A stretch of 64,000 bases of DNA from Flaviflagellibacter deserti (GTDB taxonomy: Bacteria > Pseudomonadota > Alphaproteobacteria > Rhizobiales > Methylopilaceae), in contig NZ_JBHSJF010000006.1 of NCBI RefSeq assembly GCF_042652085.1, forward strand, positions 682,001 through 746,000. The letters run 5' to 3'. Shown here piece by piece: positions 44,746 through 53,817 of this stretch. Positions within the stretch are counted from its first letter, which is position 1; every line of letters starts with the position of its first letter. The notes under the pieces are model-generated. The model was not told where the DNA came from, made no database searches, and saw only the letters and a list, made by a program, of their open reading frames with translations. Made by a program: the position numbers and the translations under genes.

Positions 44746-45378
44746 ATGAGAAAGCACATCCTTCTGGCCGCAGCGGCGAGTCTTGCGCTCGCCCCGGCAG
44801 CGGCCTTCGCGCAGGGTGCAGCCCCCGCACCGATGAAGAAGCCGGCCGAGATGGGCCAGCAGCAGGGCCAGTTGAAGTCGGCGGACGCAAAATTCGTCCA
44901 AAACGCCGCGATTGGCGGCGCATTCGAGGTCCAGTCGAGCGAGCTCGCACTGAAAAAGGGCGAGAGCGCCGAGGTGAAGGATTTCGCCCGGATGATGGTC
45001 CGGGATCATGGCAAGGCCAATCGCGAACTCATGGATCTTGCGAAGGAGATGGGCGCGGAGACGCCCAAAGCGCTCGACAGCAAGCACAACCAGGTCATCC
45101 AGAAGCTCGGCGGCCTCTCGGGAGCGGCCTTCGACCGGATGTACATCCAGGCGCAGCTCGACGCGCATAATGAGGCGGTCGCCCTGTTCCGGAACTATGG
45201 CGAGTCATCCGCTTCGAATTCCCAGTTGAAACAGTTCGCCACCAATACCCTGCCGATCCTGCAGGAGCATCGCCGACATGTGCAGGGCCTGAGCGGCGTG
45301 GCCCAGGGCGAGAGCGATGCGACGACGGGCCGCTCGTCGGCGGAGCCGATGCCCAAACAGAAGCAGGCTCCGCAATAA
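44746..45378 (+). CDS. DUF4142 exported protein
   Basis: 210 residues. Signal peptide of about 23 residues ends AFA|QGAAP. DUF4142 core at about 44-180: AKFVQNAAIGGAFEVQSSELALKKG, VKDFARMMVRDHGKANREL, DRMYIQAQLDAHNEAVALF and LPILQEHRRHVQGL. It is a ferritin-like four-helix bundle with conserved DHxxAN and HxExVxLF-type residues. Often stress-induced in Rhizobiales; function unknown. The C-terminus is low complexity. Confidence 0.9.
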   Translation: MRKHILLAAAASLALAPAAAFAQGAAPAPMKKPAEMGQQQGQLKSADAKFVQNAAIGGAFEVQSSELALKKGESAEVKDFARMMVRDHGKANRELMDLAKEMGAETPKALDSKHNQVIQKLGGLSGAAFDRMYIQAQLDAHNEAVALFRNYGESSASNSQLKQFATNTLPILQEHRRHVQGLSGVAQGESDATTGRSSAEPMPKQKQAPQ

Positions 45379-45400
45379 TCCGAGCCTGACGGAAAGCCGA

Positions 45401-45425
45401 GCGGCCGGCGCATTGCGCCGGCCGC
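45401..45425. terminator. Bidirectional terminator between DUF4142 gene and metC
   Basis: GCGGCCGGCGCA and TGCGCCGGCCGC are perfectly complementary around one base (a real loop of three to five). GTTCGTTT follows. It separates two convergent genes and can serve both. Confidence 0.75.
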
Positions 45426-45432
45426 GTTCGTT

Positions 45433-46608
45433 TCAGCCTCGCAGAGCCGGGAACGCACGGTCGAGATCGGCGATCAGATCCTCGACATCTTCGAGACCGG
45501 CATGGATGCGCAGCGTGCGCCCCTTGAATCGCGAGGGCAGGGAACGGCCGCGGGTGTCGAAGGGAATGATGAGGCTTTCGAAGCCGCCCCAGGAATAGCC
45601 CATGCCGTAAAGCGTCAGCGAGTTCAGGAAGCGCTCGATATCCGCCTGTGAATAGCCTTCACGGAGTTCGAAGCCGAAAAGACCCGACGCGCCGGAGAAG
45701 TCCCTCTTCCAGATCGCATGGCCCGGATCGGTTTCGAGTCCCGGATGCATGACTTGCGCAACTTCCGGCCGGCTCTGCAGCCAGCGGGCCAGCGCGAAGC
45801 CGGTCTCCTGATGGCGGGCGAGACGGATACCCATCGTGCGGAGGCCGCGGAGGGCGAGCGAGATGTCGTCCGGGCCCACCGTCAGGCCGAGATTGCCATG
45901 GGTGTTGTGAAGCCGTGCCCAGGCATCTCTGTTGGCCGAAACGGTGCCGATCATGATGTCGGAATGGCCGGAGATGTATTTCGTGCCGGCCTGGATCGAG
46001 ATGTCGACGCCATGCTCGAGCGGCTTGAAGAACAGCGGCGTCGCCCAGGTGTTGTCCATCAGGACCAGTACGCCCGCTCTGTGCGCGACCTCGACGATGG
46101 CGGGAACGTCCTGGACGTCGAAGGTCAGCGAGCCGGGGCTTTCGGTCAGGATCGCCTTGGTGTTCGGGCGGATCAGGTCGGCGATGCCGGCACCGACCAG
46201 CGGATCGTAATAGGTCGTCTCGACGCCGAAATCCTTCAAAGTCGTATCGCAGAAATGCCGGCCGGGATTGTAGGCGCTGTCGACGACGAGGAAATGGTCG
46301 CCCGCCCGGACCGCCGAGAGCATGGCGGTCGTGACGGCCGAGAGGCCGGACGGGGTCAGGACTGTGCCGGCGGCACCTTCGAGTTCGTTGATCGCGCCGG
46401 TCAGCGCATCGATCGTCGGCGAACCGCGGCGGCCGTAGCTGTATTTGTTCCGATGCGCGAACAGGTCTTCCGCGTTGGGATAGAGCACGGTCGAGCCGCG
46501 ATAGGTCGGCGGGTTGACGAAGCCGTGCTGCTGAAGGGGATCGCGGCCGGTGGCGACCAGAGCCGTGTTCGGGCCCAACGGGGTCCGCGGATCACGAGAA
46601 GCTGACAT
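45433..46608 (-). CDS. metC: Cystathionine beta-lyase (MetC-like)
   Basis: PLP enzyme of the Cys/Met-metabolism family that splits cystathionine to homocysteine, pyruvate and ammonia. 391 residues. N-terminal NPPTYRGSTVLYPNAED, then YSYGRRGSPTIDALTGAINELEG, the PLP-stacking Tyr region, LVLMDNTWATPLFFKPLEHGVDIS with the PLP Asp, and the Schiff-base Lys in IQAGTKYISGHSDIMIG. The RGS and W residues favour a beta-lyase over gamma-synthase. Monocistronic. Confidence 0.88.
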   Translation of the reverse strand: MSASRDPRTPLGPNTALVATGRDPLQQHGFVNPPTYRGSTVLYPNAEDLFAHRNKYSYGRRGSPTIDALTGAINELEGAAGTVLTPSGLSAVTTAMLSAVRAGDHFLVVDSAYNPGRHFCDTTLKDFGVETTYYDPLVGAGIADLIRPNTKAILTESPGSLTFDVQDVPAIVEVAHRAGVLVLMDNTWATPLFFKPLEHGVDISIQAGTKYISGHSDIMIGTVSANRDAWARLHNTHGNLGLTVGPDDISLALRGLRTMGIRLARHQETGFALARWLQSRPEVAQVMHPGLETDPGHAIWKRDFSGASGLFGFELREGYSQADIERFLNSLTLYGMGYSWGGFESLIIPFDTRGRSLPSRFKGRTLRIHAGLEDVEDLIADLDRAFPALRG

Positions 46609-46741
46609 GGAATGACTGAGGTCCGATCATTGGGAGGGCAGGCATTCTCTCCTCCTTTTGCCCGGAGGCAAGCCCATCTCTTGGAACGGCGAAGACGATC
46701 GGACGTTCTTTCGAGCATTCCCTTTGCTGGAACGAAACCCG

Positions 46742-47908
46742 ATGGCCGAAGAGTCGAAACGTGCCGAAGTCTCGTCCCTGTCATTCCGGCAGCAGCCGAT
46801 CGAGGTCTCGATGCGCGGCCTGCTGCGCAGTTCGATCATCGGCATTTTCCTGATCATGCTGATCGGCGCGATGTACTTCGCGCAGGATCTGCTGATGCCG
46901 ATCGCGCTGGCCTTCATGTTCTCGATCCTGCTCAGCCCGATCGTGCGGGCGGGAGCTAAGTGGCGGATTCCCGAATGGATGACGGCTACGTCTCTGGTCC
47001 TGCTTCTTTTTTTCCTGATCGCCCTCGGCGTCTATTCGTTGAGCGGACCGGTATCGCAGTGGATCGACGACGCGCCCCGGATCGGCAGCGAAGTCCAGAA
47101 GAAGCTGTCGGGAATCCGCGCCTCGCTCGGTTTCGTGGTGCAGGTCACCGAACAGGTCAGCCAGATGACGACGCAGAACGATCCCGGTGTGCAGAGAGTC
47201 GTCCTGAAAGAGCCGGGGTTCCTAAGGAGTGCCGCGACGGGCGTTCCTGCAGTCGTGGCCAAGGTCGGCCTGACGCTTGTCCTTCTGCTCTTCCTGCTGG
47301 CGTCCGGAGATCTCTTCCGCGAGAAGCTGGTGAAGATCCTGCCCACGCTCAGCGACAAGAAGCGGGCGATCCACATTTCACGGGACATCGAGAGAGAGGT
47401 CTCACGCTACCTCCTGACCATCACCGGCATCAACATCGCGACCGGCGCCTTCATCGGGGTCGGCATGTGGATCATCGGCATGCCCAACCCCGTGCTGTGG
47501 GGCGTGCTGGCGACGTTCCTGACCTATATCCCATATCTCGGCGCGCTGATCGGGATTATCCTCGTTGCCTGCGTCGCGCTCGTCTCGTTCGAGACCGTGA
47601 GCTACGCGATGCTCGCGCCGGGCATCTATCTTCTCGCGGCCATGCTCGAAGGGCAGGTGCTGACGCCGATGATCGTCGGACGCCGCCTCGAGATGAATGC
47701 CGTGGCGATCCTGCTCGCCGTCGCGTTCTGGGGCTGGGTGTGGGGCATTGTCGGCGTGCTGATGGCCGTGCCCTTGCTCGTGATGGTGAAGGTGTTCTCC
47801 GATCACGTCGAAGGGCTCGACGCGATCGGCCAGTTCCTGTCCGCGCGCGAGACCCACACGCCGCCGGCGGAGGAAGCCGAAGCTCGCGCAAAGCCGGCGG
47901 CCGCCTAG
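46742..47908 (+). CDS. AI-2E family transporter
   Basis: 388 residues from ATG 46742; a start 28 codons upstream is open but unlikely. About eight membrane helices in the AI-2E layout: two near the N-terminus, a hairpin, a long soluble segment (about 130-210) and four to five helices including GVLATFLTYIPYLGALIGIILV, a strongly conserved motif, and EGQVLTPMIVGRRLEMNAVAILLAV. Members export autoinducer-2 or exchange Na+/H+; the actual substrate is unknown. The stop overlaps the convergent sseA stop by four bases. Confidence 0.9.
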   Translation: MAEESKRAEVSSLSFRQQPIEVSMRGLLRSSIIGIFLIMLIGAMYFAQDLLMPIALAFMFSILLSPIVRAGAKWRIPEWMTATSLVLLLFFLIALGVYSLSGPVSQWIDDAPRIGSEVQKKLSGIRASLGFVVQVTEQVSQMTTQNDPGVQRVVLKEPGFLRSAATGVPAVVAKVGLTLVLLLFLLASGDLFREKLVKILPTLSDKKRAIHISRDIEREVSRYLLTITGINIATGAFIGVGMWIIGMPNPVLWGVLATFLTYIPYLGALIGIILVACVALVSFETVSYAMLAPGIYLLAAMLEGQVLTPMIVGRRLEMNAVAILLAVAFWGWVWGIVGVLMAVPLLVMVKVFSDHVEGLDAIGQFLSARETHTPPAEEAEARAKPAAA

Positions 47909-48753
47909 CCTTTCGCCTTCGGGGTATCGCTGCGGCTCCCCCATTCCGCCCATGAGCCGTCATAGAGACGGGGCAGGGGACGGCCGCTTTCTTCGACCGC
48001 AAGCGCCAGGATCGCCGCCGTGACGCCGGAGCCGCATGTCGTCAGGATCGGTCCGTCAAGTTCGACGCCGTTCTTGCTGAACACCTCTTCGAGCGCCTTG
48101 GCATCTTTCAACTGACCATCGGTCAGCACGCTGGAATAATGGACATTGTGGCTGCCCGGCATGTGTCCTGGCTGGACGCCCGGACGCGGCTCTTCCTCCT
48201 CGCCGCGATAGCGCGTGCCCGAGCGGGCATCGACCACCTGGGCGAGGCCGTCATCGAGCGCCTGCCGGACGTCGTCGATATGCGCGACCGCGCCGGCATC
48301 GAAGCGGGTCGAGAAATGACGCGGCCCGCGCGTCACCTCACCCGCTTCCGTGGGGCGACCCTCCGCCTGCCATTTGGGGAACCCGCCATCGAGGACGAAG
48401 ACGTCCTTCAGCCCCATGACCCGGAAATTCCACCAGACGCGAGCGGCCGAGAACATGCCGGCGCCGTCATAGACGACCACCGTCATGTCGTCGGAGACAC
48501 CGAGCTTTCCGACTGCCGCGGCGAACGTCTCGGGCGAGGCCAAAGTGTGCGGCAGGCTCGAGGAATGATCGGAGATGGCGTCGATATCGAACCGAACGGC
48601 ACCCGGAATATGTGCTGCGCGATATTCCGCGACGGGGTCGCGATCGCGATCAGGCGTGTACCAGCTGGCGTCAAGCACAACGACGTCCGAGCGGCTGAGA
48701 TTGTTCGCCAGCCAATCGGTGGAAACGAGATTGCTGCGCATCTGGCTCACCAC
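47905..48753 (-). CDS. sseA: 3-mercaptopyruvate sulfurtransferase
   Basis: Transfers sulfur from 3-mercaptopyruvate to cyanide or thiols. 282 residues with two rhodanese domains. Domain 1 (about 10-140) has VVLDASWYTPDRDRDP and AHIPGAVRFDID. Domain 2 has VVDARSGTRYRGEEEEPRPGVQPGHMPGSHN. The active loop CGSGVTA, with Cys near residue 238, is diagnostic for mercaptopyruvate rather than thiosulfate enzymes. It overlaps the upstream glyoxalase gene by seven bases. Confidence 0.95.
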   Translation of the reverse strand: MVSQMRSNLVSTDWLANNLSRSDVVVLDASWYTPDRDRDPVAEYRAAHIPGAVRFDIDAISDHSSSLPHTLASPETFAAAVGKLGVSDDMTVVVYDGAGMFSAARVWWNFRVMGLKDVFVLDGGFPKWQAEGRPTEAGEVTRGPRHFSTRFDAGAVAHIDDVRQALDDGLAQVVDARSGTRYRGEEEEPRPGVQPGHMPGSHNVHYSSVLTDGQLKDAKALEEVFSKNGVELDGPILTTCGSGVTAAILALAVEESGRPLPRLYDGSWAEWGSRSDTPKAKG

Positions 48754-49187
48754 TTGCCGGTGTTCGGCATCGAGGCCCAGGGTTCCTGCTTGGGCAGCGC
48801 CGGGCCTTTCTGCAGCAGCTCGATCGAGATGTTGTCGGGCGAGCGGACGAAGGCCATGTTGCCGTCACGCGGAGGCCGATTGATGACGACGCCTTCCTTC
48901 TGGAGGCGCTCGCAGGTCTCGTAGATATTGTCGACGACGAAGGCGAGGTGGCCGAAATTGCGACCCTCGCCGTACTCTTCCGGATCCCAGTTATAGGTCA
49001 GCTCGATCTCGGGTGCCCGCTCGGCCTCGGCCCGGTCCTTGTCTTCGGGCGCGGCCAGAAAGATGAGGGTGAATTTGCCTTCCGGCACGTCTTTGCGCCG
49101 GGTTTCGACCAGTCCGAGCTTCCGGCAGTAGAAATCGAGCGAAGCATCGATATCGCGGACGCGGACCATGGTGTGGAGATAGCGCAT
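48747..49187 (-). CDS. gloA: Lactoylglutathione lyase (glyoxalase I)
   Basis: Detoxifies methylglyoxal with glutathione. 146 residues from ATG 49187 (MRYLHTMVRVRD); an upstream extension of 37 codons is open but without family features. Metal ligands: His in MRYLHTMVRV, Glu in IELTYNWDPEEYGEG, His in FGHLAFVVDNIY and the final Glu in DNISIELLQKG. It probably forms an operon with sseA. Confidence 0.95.
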   Translation of the reverse strand: MRYLHTMVRVRDIDASLDFYCRKLGLVETRRKDVPEGKFTLIFLAAPEDKDRAEAERAPEIELTYNWDPEEYGEGRNFGHLAFVVDNIYETCERLQKEGVVINRPPRDGNMAFVRSPDNISIELLQKGPALPKQEPWASMPNTGKW

Positions 49188-49386
49188 GGGAAATCCTCTG
49201 GCTTGCGGGCTTTGGAAAATATGGGGTGGAACGGCGATCTCAAGTCCAGAGTTAGGGGTGGGTGAGGCTTTTCGGTCACCCTGAATCACAGGCGCCAAGA
49301 TTTGGCCACTTTTCGCTTCCCGTCGATCAAGTCACTGCTATTCTGGATTGAATAGCGACTCGCGGAATGAGGCGGCGAGCAGCGAG

Positions 49387-49980
49387 ATGGGATCTGACGG
49401 TATGCGCAGCCAGGCGGGGCTGGGGCCACAGCAGTCGGAAGAGACAGACGAATCGCATCCCCTCGACCTTGTAGAGGTCGCAGGCGTGATCAAGTGGTTC
49501 GATGTCGCTAAAGGCTACGGATTTATCGTCCCGGATGCGGGCGGACCAGATGTGCTTTTGCACGTCACAGTCCTCCGCGCGGGCGGTTTCCAGACGGCGA
49601 ACGAAGGTGCCCGCATCGTTTGCGAGGCGCAGGCTCGCGCCAAGGGCATGCAGGCGTTCCGCATCCTCTCCATGGACACATCGACGGCGGTTCATCCCGC
49701 CCAGCTTCCGCCGCGGACGCATGTGAACGTTACTCCCACCAGCAATCTCGAGCGGGTGGAAGTGAAATGGTTCAACCGGCTGCGCGGCTTCGGCTTCCTG
49801 ACGCGGGGCGATGGCTCTCCGGATATCTTCGTCCATATGGAGACTTTGCGTCGCTATGGCCTCGCGGAGCTGAAGCCCGGCCAGACGGTGCTGGTGCGCT
49901 ACGGGCAGGGACCGAACGGCCTGATGGCGGCGGAAGTCCACCCGGACGGCGGTCCGATCCAGGGCCCGTCCTCGCACTGA
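49387..49980 (+). CDS. Protein with two cold-shock domains
   Basis: 197 residues from ATG 49387; a TTG start 13 codons earlier is possible. Domain 1 at about 34-100 has GVIKWFDVAKGYGFIVPDAGGPDVLLHVTVLRAGG with RNP-1 (KGYGFI) and a weakened RNP-2. Domain 2 at about 127-185 has VEVKWFNRLRGFGFLTRGDGSPDIFVHMETLRRYG. A linker rich in Pro and Thr joins them. Two-CSD proteins are typical of alphaproteobacteria and act as RNA chaperones. The next gene starts 11 bases later. Confidence 0.92.
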   Translation: MGSDGMRSQAGLGPQQSEETDESHPLDLVEVAGVIKWFDVAKGYGFIVPDAGGPDVLLHVTVLRAGGFQTANEGARIVCEAQARAKGMQAFRILSMDTSTAVHPAQLPPRTHVNVTPTSNLERVEVKWFNRLRGFGFLTRGDGSPDIFVHMETLRRYGLAELKPGQTVLVRYGQGPNGLMAAEVHPDGGPIQGPSSH

Positions 49981-49991
49981 AATTCTCCCAC

Positions 49992-50432
49992 ATGATGCGC
50001 CTTGGTCTTTGCCTGCTATGGGCGCTGCTCGTCTTGGTGCCGGCGGCGCATGCCGCGAACCTGACGAAACTGACGATCGATACGGCCAGCGGCGAACACG
50101 TCTTCAATGTCGAGGTCGCGAAGGACGATAATGACCGCGCCCGCGGCCTGATGTACCGCCGCGAAATCGCGCCGGATTATGGGATGCTGTTCGATTTCGG
50201 CCGGGAGCAGCCGGTCTCGATGTGGATGCAGAACACTTATGTCTCGCTCGACATGGTGTTCATCCGTGCGGACGGCGTCGTGCATCGCGTCGAGGAGAGG
50301 ACCACTCCACTCTCGACCAGGACGATCGATTCAGGCGTGGACGTGAAATACGTGTTGGAGCTCGCGGCGGGCACCGCGGCGAAGATCGGCCTCAAGCGTG
50401 GCGACAAGGTCGAGCACGACATCATCCGCTAG
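49992..50432 (+). CDS. DUF192 exported protein
   Basis: 146 residues from ATG 49992 (or 49995). A signal peptide ends AHA|ANLT near residue 22. The DUF192 domain follows: FNVEVAKDDNDRARGLMYRREIAPDYGMLFDF, PVSMWMQNTYVSLDMVFI and AAGTAAKIGLKRGD. All hallmark residues are present (RxxGLMYR, MWMxNTxxxLDxxF). Function unknown. Same strand and 11 bases after the cold-shock gene, so probably co-transcribed. Confidence 0.92.
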   Translation: MMRLGLCLLWALLVLVPAAHAANLTKLTIDTASGEHVFNVEVAKDDNDRARGLMYRREIAPDYGMLFDFGREQPVSMWMQNTYVSLDMVFIRADGVVHRVEERTTPLSTRTIDSGVDVKYVLELAAGTAAKIGLKRGDKVEHDIIR

Positions 50433-50434
50433 CG

Positions 50435-50749
50435 TCATTTCTTTGTGAGAAGCATCTGCGAACCGCGCTTCTCGATCTGCCCCTTGACCTTCTCGGCGAT
50501 CGTCGCGAGTACCCAAGGAAGGTCGACCTCGACCCGGACCTGCTGGTCCATCACGTGAATCCGACCCGTCACCGACTGTTTCAACATCACCATTTTGAAA
50601 TTCAGGTCGTCGCCCTGCCATTCGTCCTCCAGGGACGAGGCATAGCTCGCAAGCTGAGGCTTGATCGAATCCAGGCCCTCGCGGATGCGCTTCGTTGCTT
50701 CGGCCTTGGTGTGATGATGGGGCAGGGTGACGACGACCGGTTTCTTCAT
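50435..50749 (-). CDS. Polyhydroxyalkanoic acid system (PHA granule region) family protein
   Basis: 104 residues: VVVTLPHHHTKAEATKRIREGLDSIKPQL, DEWQGDDLNFKMVMLKQSVTGRI and VDLPWVLATIAEKVKGQIEKRG. This is the pattern of the PHA-gran-rgn family, whose members sit near PHA genes in some proteobacteria. Here no PHA gene is adjacent. The fold resembles polyketide-cyclase/START-type or SHS2-like small domains; function unknown. Confidence 0.82.
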   Translation of the reverse strand: MKKPVVVTLPHHHTKAEATKRIREGLDSIKPQLASYASSLEDEWQGDDLNFKMVMLKQSVTGRIHVMDQQVRVEVDLPWVLATIAEKVKGQIEKRGSQMLLTKK

Positions 50750-50873
50750 CGCGCGCTCCTTCGATGCTTAACGCCAAATAGGTGCCGGACACCGCATTTT
50801 CGACAGTTCCGTTCACGGGTCCCTAACGCCTGACAGGCGATAAAGGCTATTGCTGAATTCGCGAGACAGGCCT

Positions 50874-51371
50874 TTGGCTACGTCCCCCTACGCTCAGACT
50901 GCAGTGCTCGTCGTCGATGACGACGCCTATCTTCGCAAGATCGTCCGCAGCCTCCTGATCGGCTTCGGCGTGCAGCGCGTCTACGAGGCCGGCGACGGCG
51001 CGCAGGGGCTCGAACTGCTGGAGCAGTTCCGGCCCGACGTTCTTCTCGTCGATTGGGAAATGCCGATGCTGACCGGCGCGGAGATGATCCGCCTCGTCCG
51101 CAACCCGGAAACCTCCGCCAATGCGACCGTGCCGATCATCATGATGACCGGCCATACCGAGCGTCACCGCATCGAGCAGGCCATGCAGCTCGGCGTAAAC
51201 GAAATTCTGGTGAAGCCGTTTTCGGCCAAGGGCCTGCTGCAGCGCCTCGATTTGGTGAAAAACCATGCCCGACCGTTCATGCAGATCGGCTCCTATTTCG
51301 GGCCGATGCCGCGCCAGCCACGCGGGGCGGCGGCCATCGGGCTCGGTGACGTCAAGCAGCCCGCCGGCTGA
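50874..51371 (+). CDS. CheY-like response regulator with C-terminal tail
   Basis: 165 residues from TTG 50874 (MATSPYAQTAVLVVDDD); another TTG lies eight codons upstream. The receiver domain has DDD near residue 14-16, phospho-acceptor Asp in VLLVDWEMPMLTG, Thr in IIMMTGHTE and Lys in EILVKPFSAKG. A 40-residue tail follows with no output domain. The bias LLIGFGVQRVYEAGDG fits receivers that act by protein contact. No partner kinase is in the window. Confidence 0.88.
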   Translation: MATSPYAQTAVLVVDDDAYLRKIVRSLLIGFGVQRVYEAGDGAQGLELLEQFRPDVLLVDWEMPMLTGAEMIRLVRNPETSANATVPIIMMTGHTERHRIEQAMQLGVNEILVKPFSAKGLLQRLDLVKNHARPFMQIGSYFGPMPRQPRGAAAIGLGDVKQPAG

Positions 51372-51719
51372 TCAGGTCGTTGCGGCTGCGTAGATTTCCG
51401 GCTTGAAGCCGACCGTCAGTCTGCCGTTCACGTCCAGCACCGGACGCTTCACCATGTTCGGCTGAGCCAGCATCAGCGCCTGCGCCTTCTTCGCGTCGAG
51501 GTCCTGCTTGTCGGCTTCGGGTAGGGCCCGGAATGTCGTCCCGGAGCGGTTCAGCAGGACTTCCCAGCCGAGTTCCTTCACCCAGCCGGCGAGCGTGGCT
51601 GCGTCGAGACCTTCGGACTTGTAGTCGTGGAAGCGATAGGTCACGCCGCGCTCATCGAGCCAGGCACGCGCCTTCTTCATCGTGTCGCAGTTCTTGATGC
51701 CGTAGATGGTGATGGACAT
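51372..51719 (-). CDS. ArsC/Spx-family thioredoxin-fold protein (YffB-like)
   Basis: 115 residues. It starts ITIYGIKNCDTMKKARAWLDERGVTYRFHDYKSEGL, with the single redox Cys in NCDTMKKA, and has NRSGTTFRALPEADK, PNMVKRPVLD and the GF terminal segment. This is the YffB/ArsC-related group that lacks the CxxC of Spx. Function is uncertain; a true arsenate reductase is not indicated. It abuts the receiver gene end to end. Confidence 0.88.
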   Translation of the reverse strand: MSITIYGIKNCDTMKKARAWLDERGVTYRFHDYKSEGLDAATLAGWVKELGWEVLLNRSGTTFRALPEADKQDLDAKKAQALMLAQPNMVKRPVLDVNGRLTVGFKPEIYAAATT

Positions 51720-51738
51720 GGTTCCCCAGCTTTGACGC

Positions 51739-52533
51739 TCATCGCATGGTCAGGCCGCCATCCACGGCGTACTGGCTGCCCGTCACATAGGATGAGTCGT
51801 CGGACAGCAGGAAGAGGGCCACGGCGGCGGCCTCCTCGGCGGAGCCAATGCGTCCGAGAGCGACGTTGGAAACGACGCTCGCTTCGAAAGAAGCCCGAAG
51901 GTCATCGGCCATGAAATCGCGGAAGTTCGTTTCGATCGGTCCCGGCACCAAAACGTTAACCCGAATGCCGCGGGGCGCGAGGGCGGACGCCCAGCAGCGT
52001 GCGAGGGCAACGAGCGCTCCCTTGGTGGCGGAATAGACGCTGGCCATGCCGGCGCCTTCGTAGGTCGACGTCGACGAGGTGACGACCACCGAGCCGCCCT
52101 CGTTGATGAGATGGGACAGCCGCGCGAGCTGGAGCACCGGACCACGCACATTGGCGCTCATCATGCGATCGAAGAAATCGGCCGTGACCTCCTCGACGGT
52201 TCCGACCGCCGCATAGCCCGCATTCAGCCATAGGCCGTCGAGCTTGCCGATGGATTGGACCCGGGCAGCGAGTTCATCCGCTGAGGACGGGTCTGCGGCA
52301 TCGTTGCGGAGGACGGCGGCCGTCGGAATGGCGCGCCGGGACTCGTCCAGCCGCCTTTCGTTCAGCCCGGTGACGAGTACCTGGCCGCCTTCATCGACGA
52401 TGCGTTTCGCGCCCGCCAGACCGATGCCGCTGGTGCCACCGGTGATGAGGACGCGCTTGTTCGTGAACCTGGGCAAAACGTCTCTCCGGGTGGCCCGATC
52501 GGAGTCTTGAAAGTCGTATCGGCGTGTCGCCAT
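51739..52533 (-). CDS. Short-chain dehydrogenase/reductase
   Basis: 264 residues. The NAD(P) loop is VLITGGTSGIGLAGAKRIVDEGG near 29-51, then NAG in LWLNAGYA. The catalytic Ser is in VVVTSSTSTYEG and Tyr-x3-Lys in VYSATKGALVALAR. GPIETNFRD and DDSSYVTGSQYAVDGGLTMR close the fold, as in classical SDRs. The first 20 residues are atypical; a TTG at 52476 (LPRFTNKR) may be the true start. Substrate unknown; it lies 19 bases upstream of the ArsC-like gene on the same strand. Confidence 0.88.
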   Translation of the reverse strand: MATRRYDFQDSDRATRRDVLPRFTNKRVLITGGTSGIGLAGAKRIVDEGGQVLVTGLNERRLDESRRAIPTAAVLRNDAADPSSADELAARVQSIGKLDGLWLNAGYAAVGTVEEVTADFFDRMMSANVRGPVLQLARLSHLINEGGSVVVTSSTSTYEGAGMASVYSATKGALVALARCWASALAPRGIRVNVLVPGPIETNFRDFMADDLRASFEASVVSNVALGRIGSAEEAAAVALFLLSDDSSYVTGSQYAVDGGLTMR

Positions 52534-52653
52534 CAGCGCAATTGATGAAAATTTTGTTCACGTTTTGATCTTGCATGTTTTGCGCCGATGAGCTTTTCTG
52601 TGCGCGGGAAGGTTGCACTGAAGATCGAGTTGCGCAGGGCTGGGGGATATCTG

Positions 52654-53817
52654 ATGGAACTGGTCAATGAGATTGCGCAACTGTCGCGCGAGATAAAGGA
52701 AACCGCTCATATCGGCCGCACCAATCGGCTGATCACGAGGCAAAATCGGCTTTACGAGCAGGCCGAGGCGAGCCCCGCCAACACCGAATTGTTTCGCGCG
52801 TTGCTCAATCATCCGGATCCGGACGTGCAGATGACCACCGCCTGGTATTGTGGCTGGCGACGGTTCATGGTTCAGGATGCCGAGGCGACGGTGAGCGGCT
52901 TGGTCGCGCGTGGCGGCGAAATAGGATCGCGCGCCGCGCGCTGGCTGGATAGTCGTGAGCGTATGGCCGCCGGCATTTCAAGGGCGCTGGAGATTCCTCG
53001 GGTGCTGCCATTTCCCGGCGCGCCCGCCTGTCATTCGCGCGATGCCGTCATCGGGGCGATAAGGACGCGGTTTTCCGGACGCCGCGTCGAAGAGATGTCG
53101 GCGCTGATACGCCGAGCGATCCTGCTGCGTCCGACTGAAGCCGCGAACGATCCCAGATCGTCCAGGTTCGGTGGGCTACCAATCATGGCGCCCGGGCATT
53201 CCTGGCCCGAGGGTGAGCTTGAGCCGTTGGTTTTTATCGGCCAGATCAATTGTGCCGAGCTTTACGCGGCGGTGGGCGAAACTCCTCTGCCGAGTGAAGG
53301 GTTGGTCCAGTTCTTCTGCGATCACGACGACGTTCACGGATGCGAGCCGACATTCGAGTACGCGGTCATTTATTGTCCGAGCGCCGACGGACTCCGGCTG
53401 ACGGAGCCGCCAGTCGAAGATTTTGAACCGACCGTGCAGTGCGGGCTAGCGTTCTACGAGACGATGGAGCTTCCGCATCCCAATAGTAGCGCCATCCAGG
53501 CTTTGAGGCTCGATGACACCGAAACGAGCCTCTATGAGGCGATGTACGGCGAACTGTTTGCGGAGCCGGGGAAGAACTGGAAGTATCATTGCGACAACAG
53601 CAAGCTGTTCGGCTGGCCCGATCTGCTGCAGGGCGATCTGGTGGACTATTCTTACGTCGAGCCGGACTTCGATCTCCTGCTGCAGATCGGCGAGTACCAC
53701 GATGGTGCATCGTCGCAGAGCTGGGGGCCGGGCGGTATCGTCTATGCGGCGATCAGCGACGATGATCTCGGCAAACGCGACTTCACCAATGCTCAGATCG
53801 TGACACAGGTGACATAG
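52654..53817 (+). CDS. DUF1963 (YwqG-like) protein with HEAT-like N-terminal part
   Basis: 387 residues from ATG 52654 behind CTGGGGGATATCTG; an ATG 22 codons upstream is possible. Residues 1-105 look like a DUF2019-type helical repeat (TELFRALLNHPDPDVQMTTAWYCGWR). From about 160 the DUF1963 domain follows: SSRFGGLPIMAPGHSWPEGELEPLVFIGQINCAEL, LVQFFCDHDD and LFGWPDLLQGDLVD. DUF1963 proteins are of unknown function; some sit beside polymorphic toxins as possible immunity proteins. No toxin is adjacent here. Confidence 0.8.
   Translation: MELVNEIAQLSREIKETAHIGRTNRLITRQNRLYEQAEASPANTELFRALLNHPDPDVQMTTAWYCGWRRFMVQDAEATVSGLVARGGEIGSRAARWLDSRERMAAGISRALEIPRVLPFPGAPACHSRDAVIGAIRTRFSGRRVEEMSALIRRAILLRPTEAANDPRSSRFGGLPIMAPGHSWPEGELEPLVFIGQINCAELYAAVGETPLPSEGLVQFFCDHDDVHGCEPTFEYAVIYCPSADGLRLTEPPVEDFEPTVQCGLAFYETMELPHPNSSAIQALRLDDTETSLYEAMYGELFAEPGKNWKYHCDNSKLFGWPDLLQGDLVDYSYVEPDFDLLLQIGEYHDGASSQSWGPGGIVYAAISDDDLGKRDFTNAQIVTQVT

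Noticed and set aside
46609..46741. SAM or similar riboswitch in front of metC
   Set aside because: No conserved riboswitch core could be recognised in the short leader.
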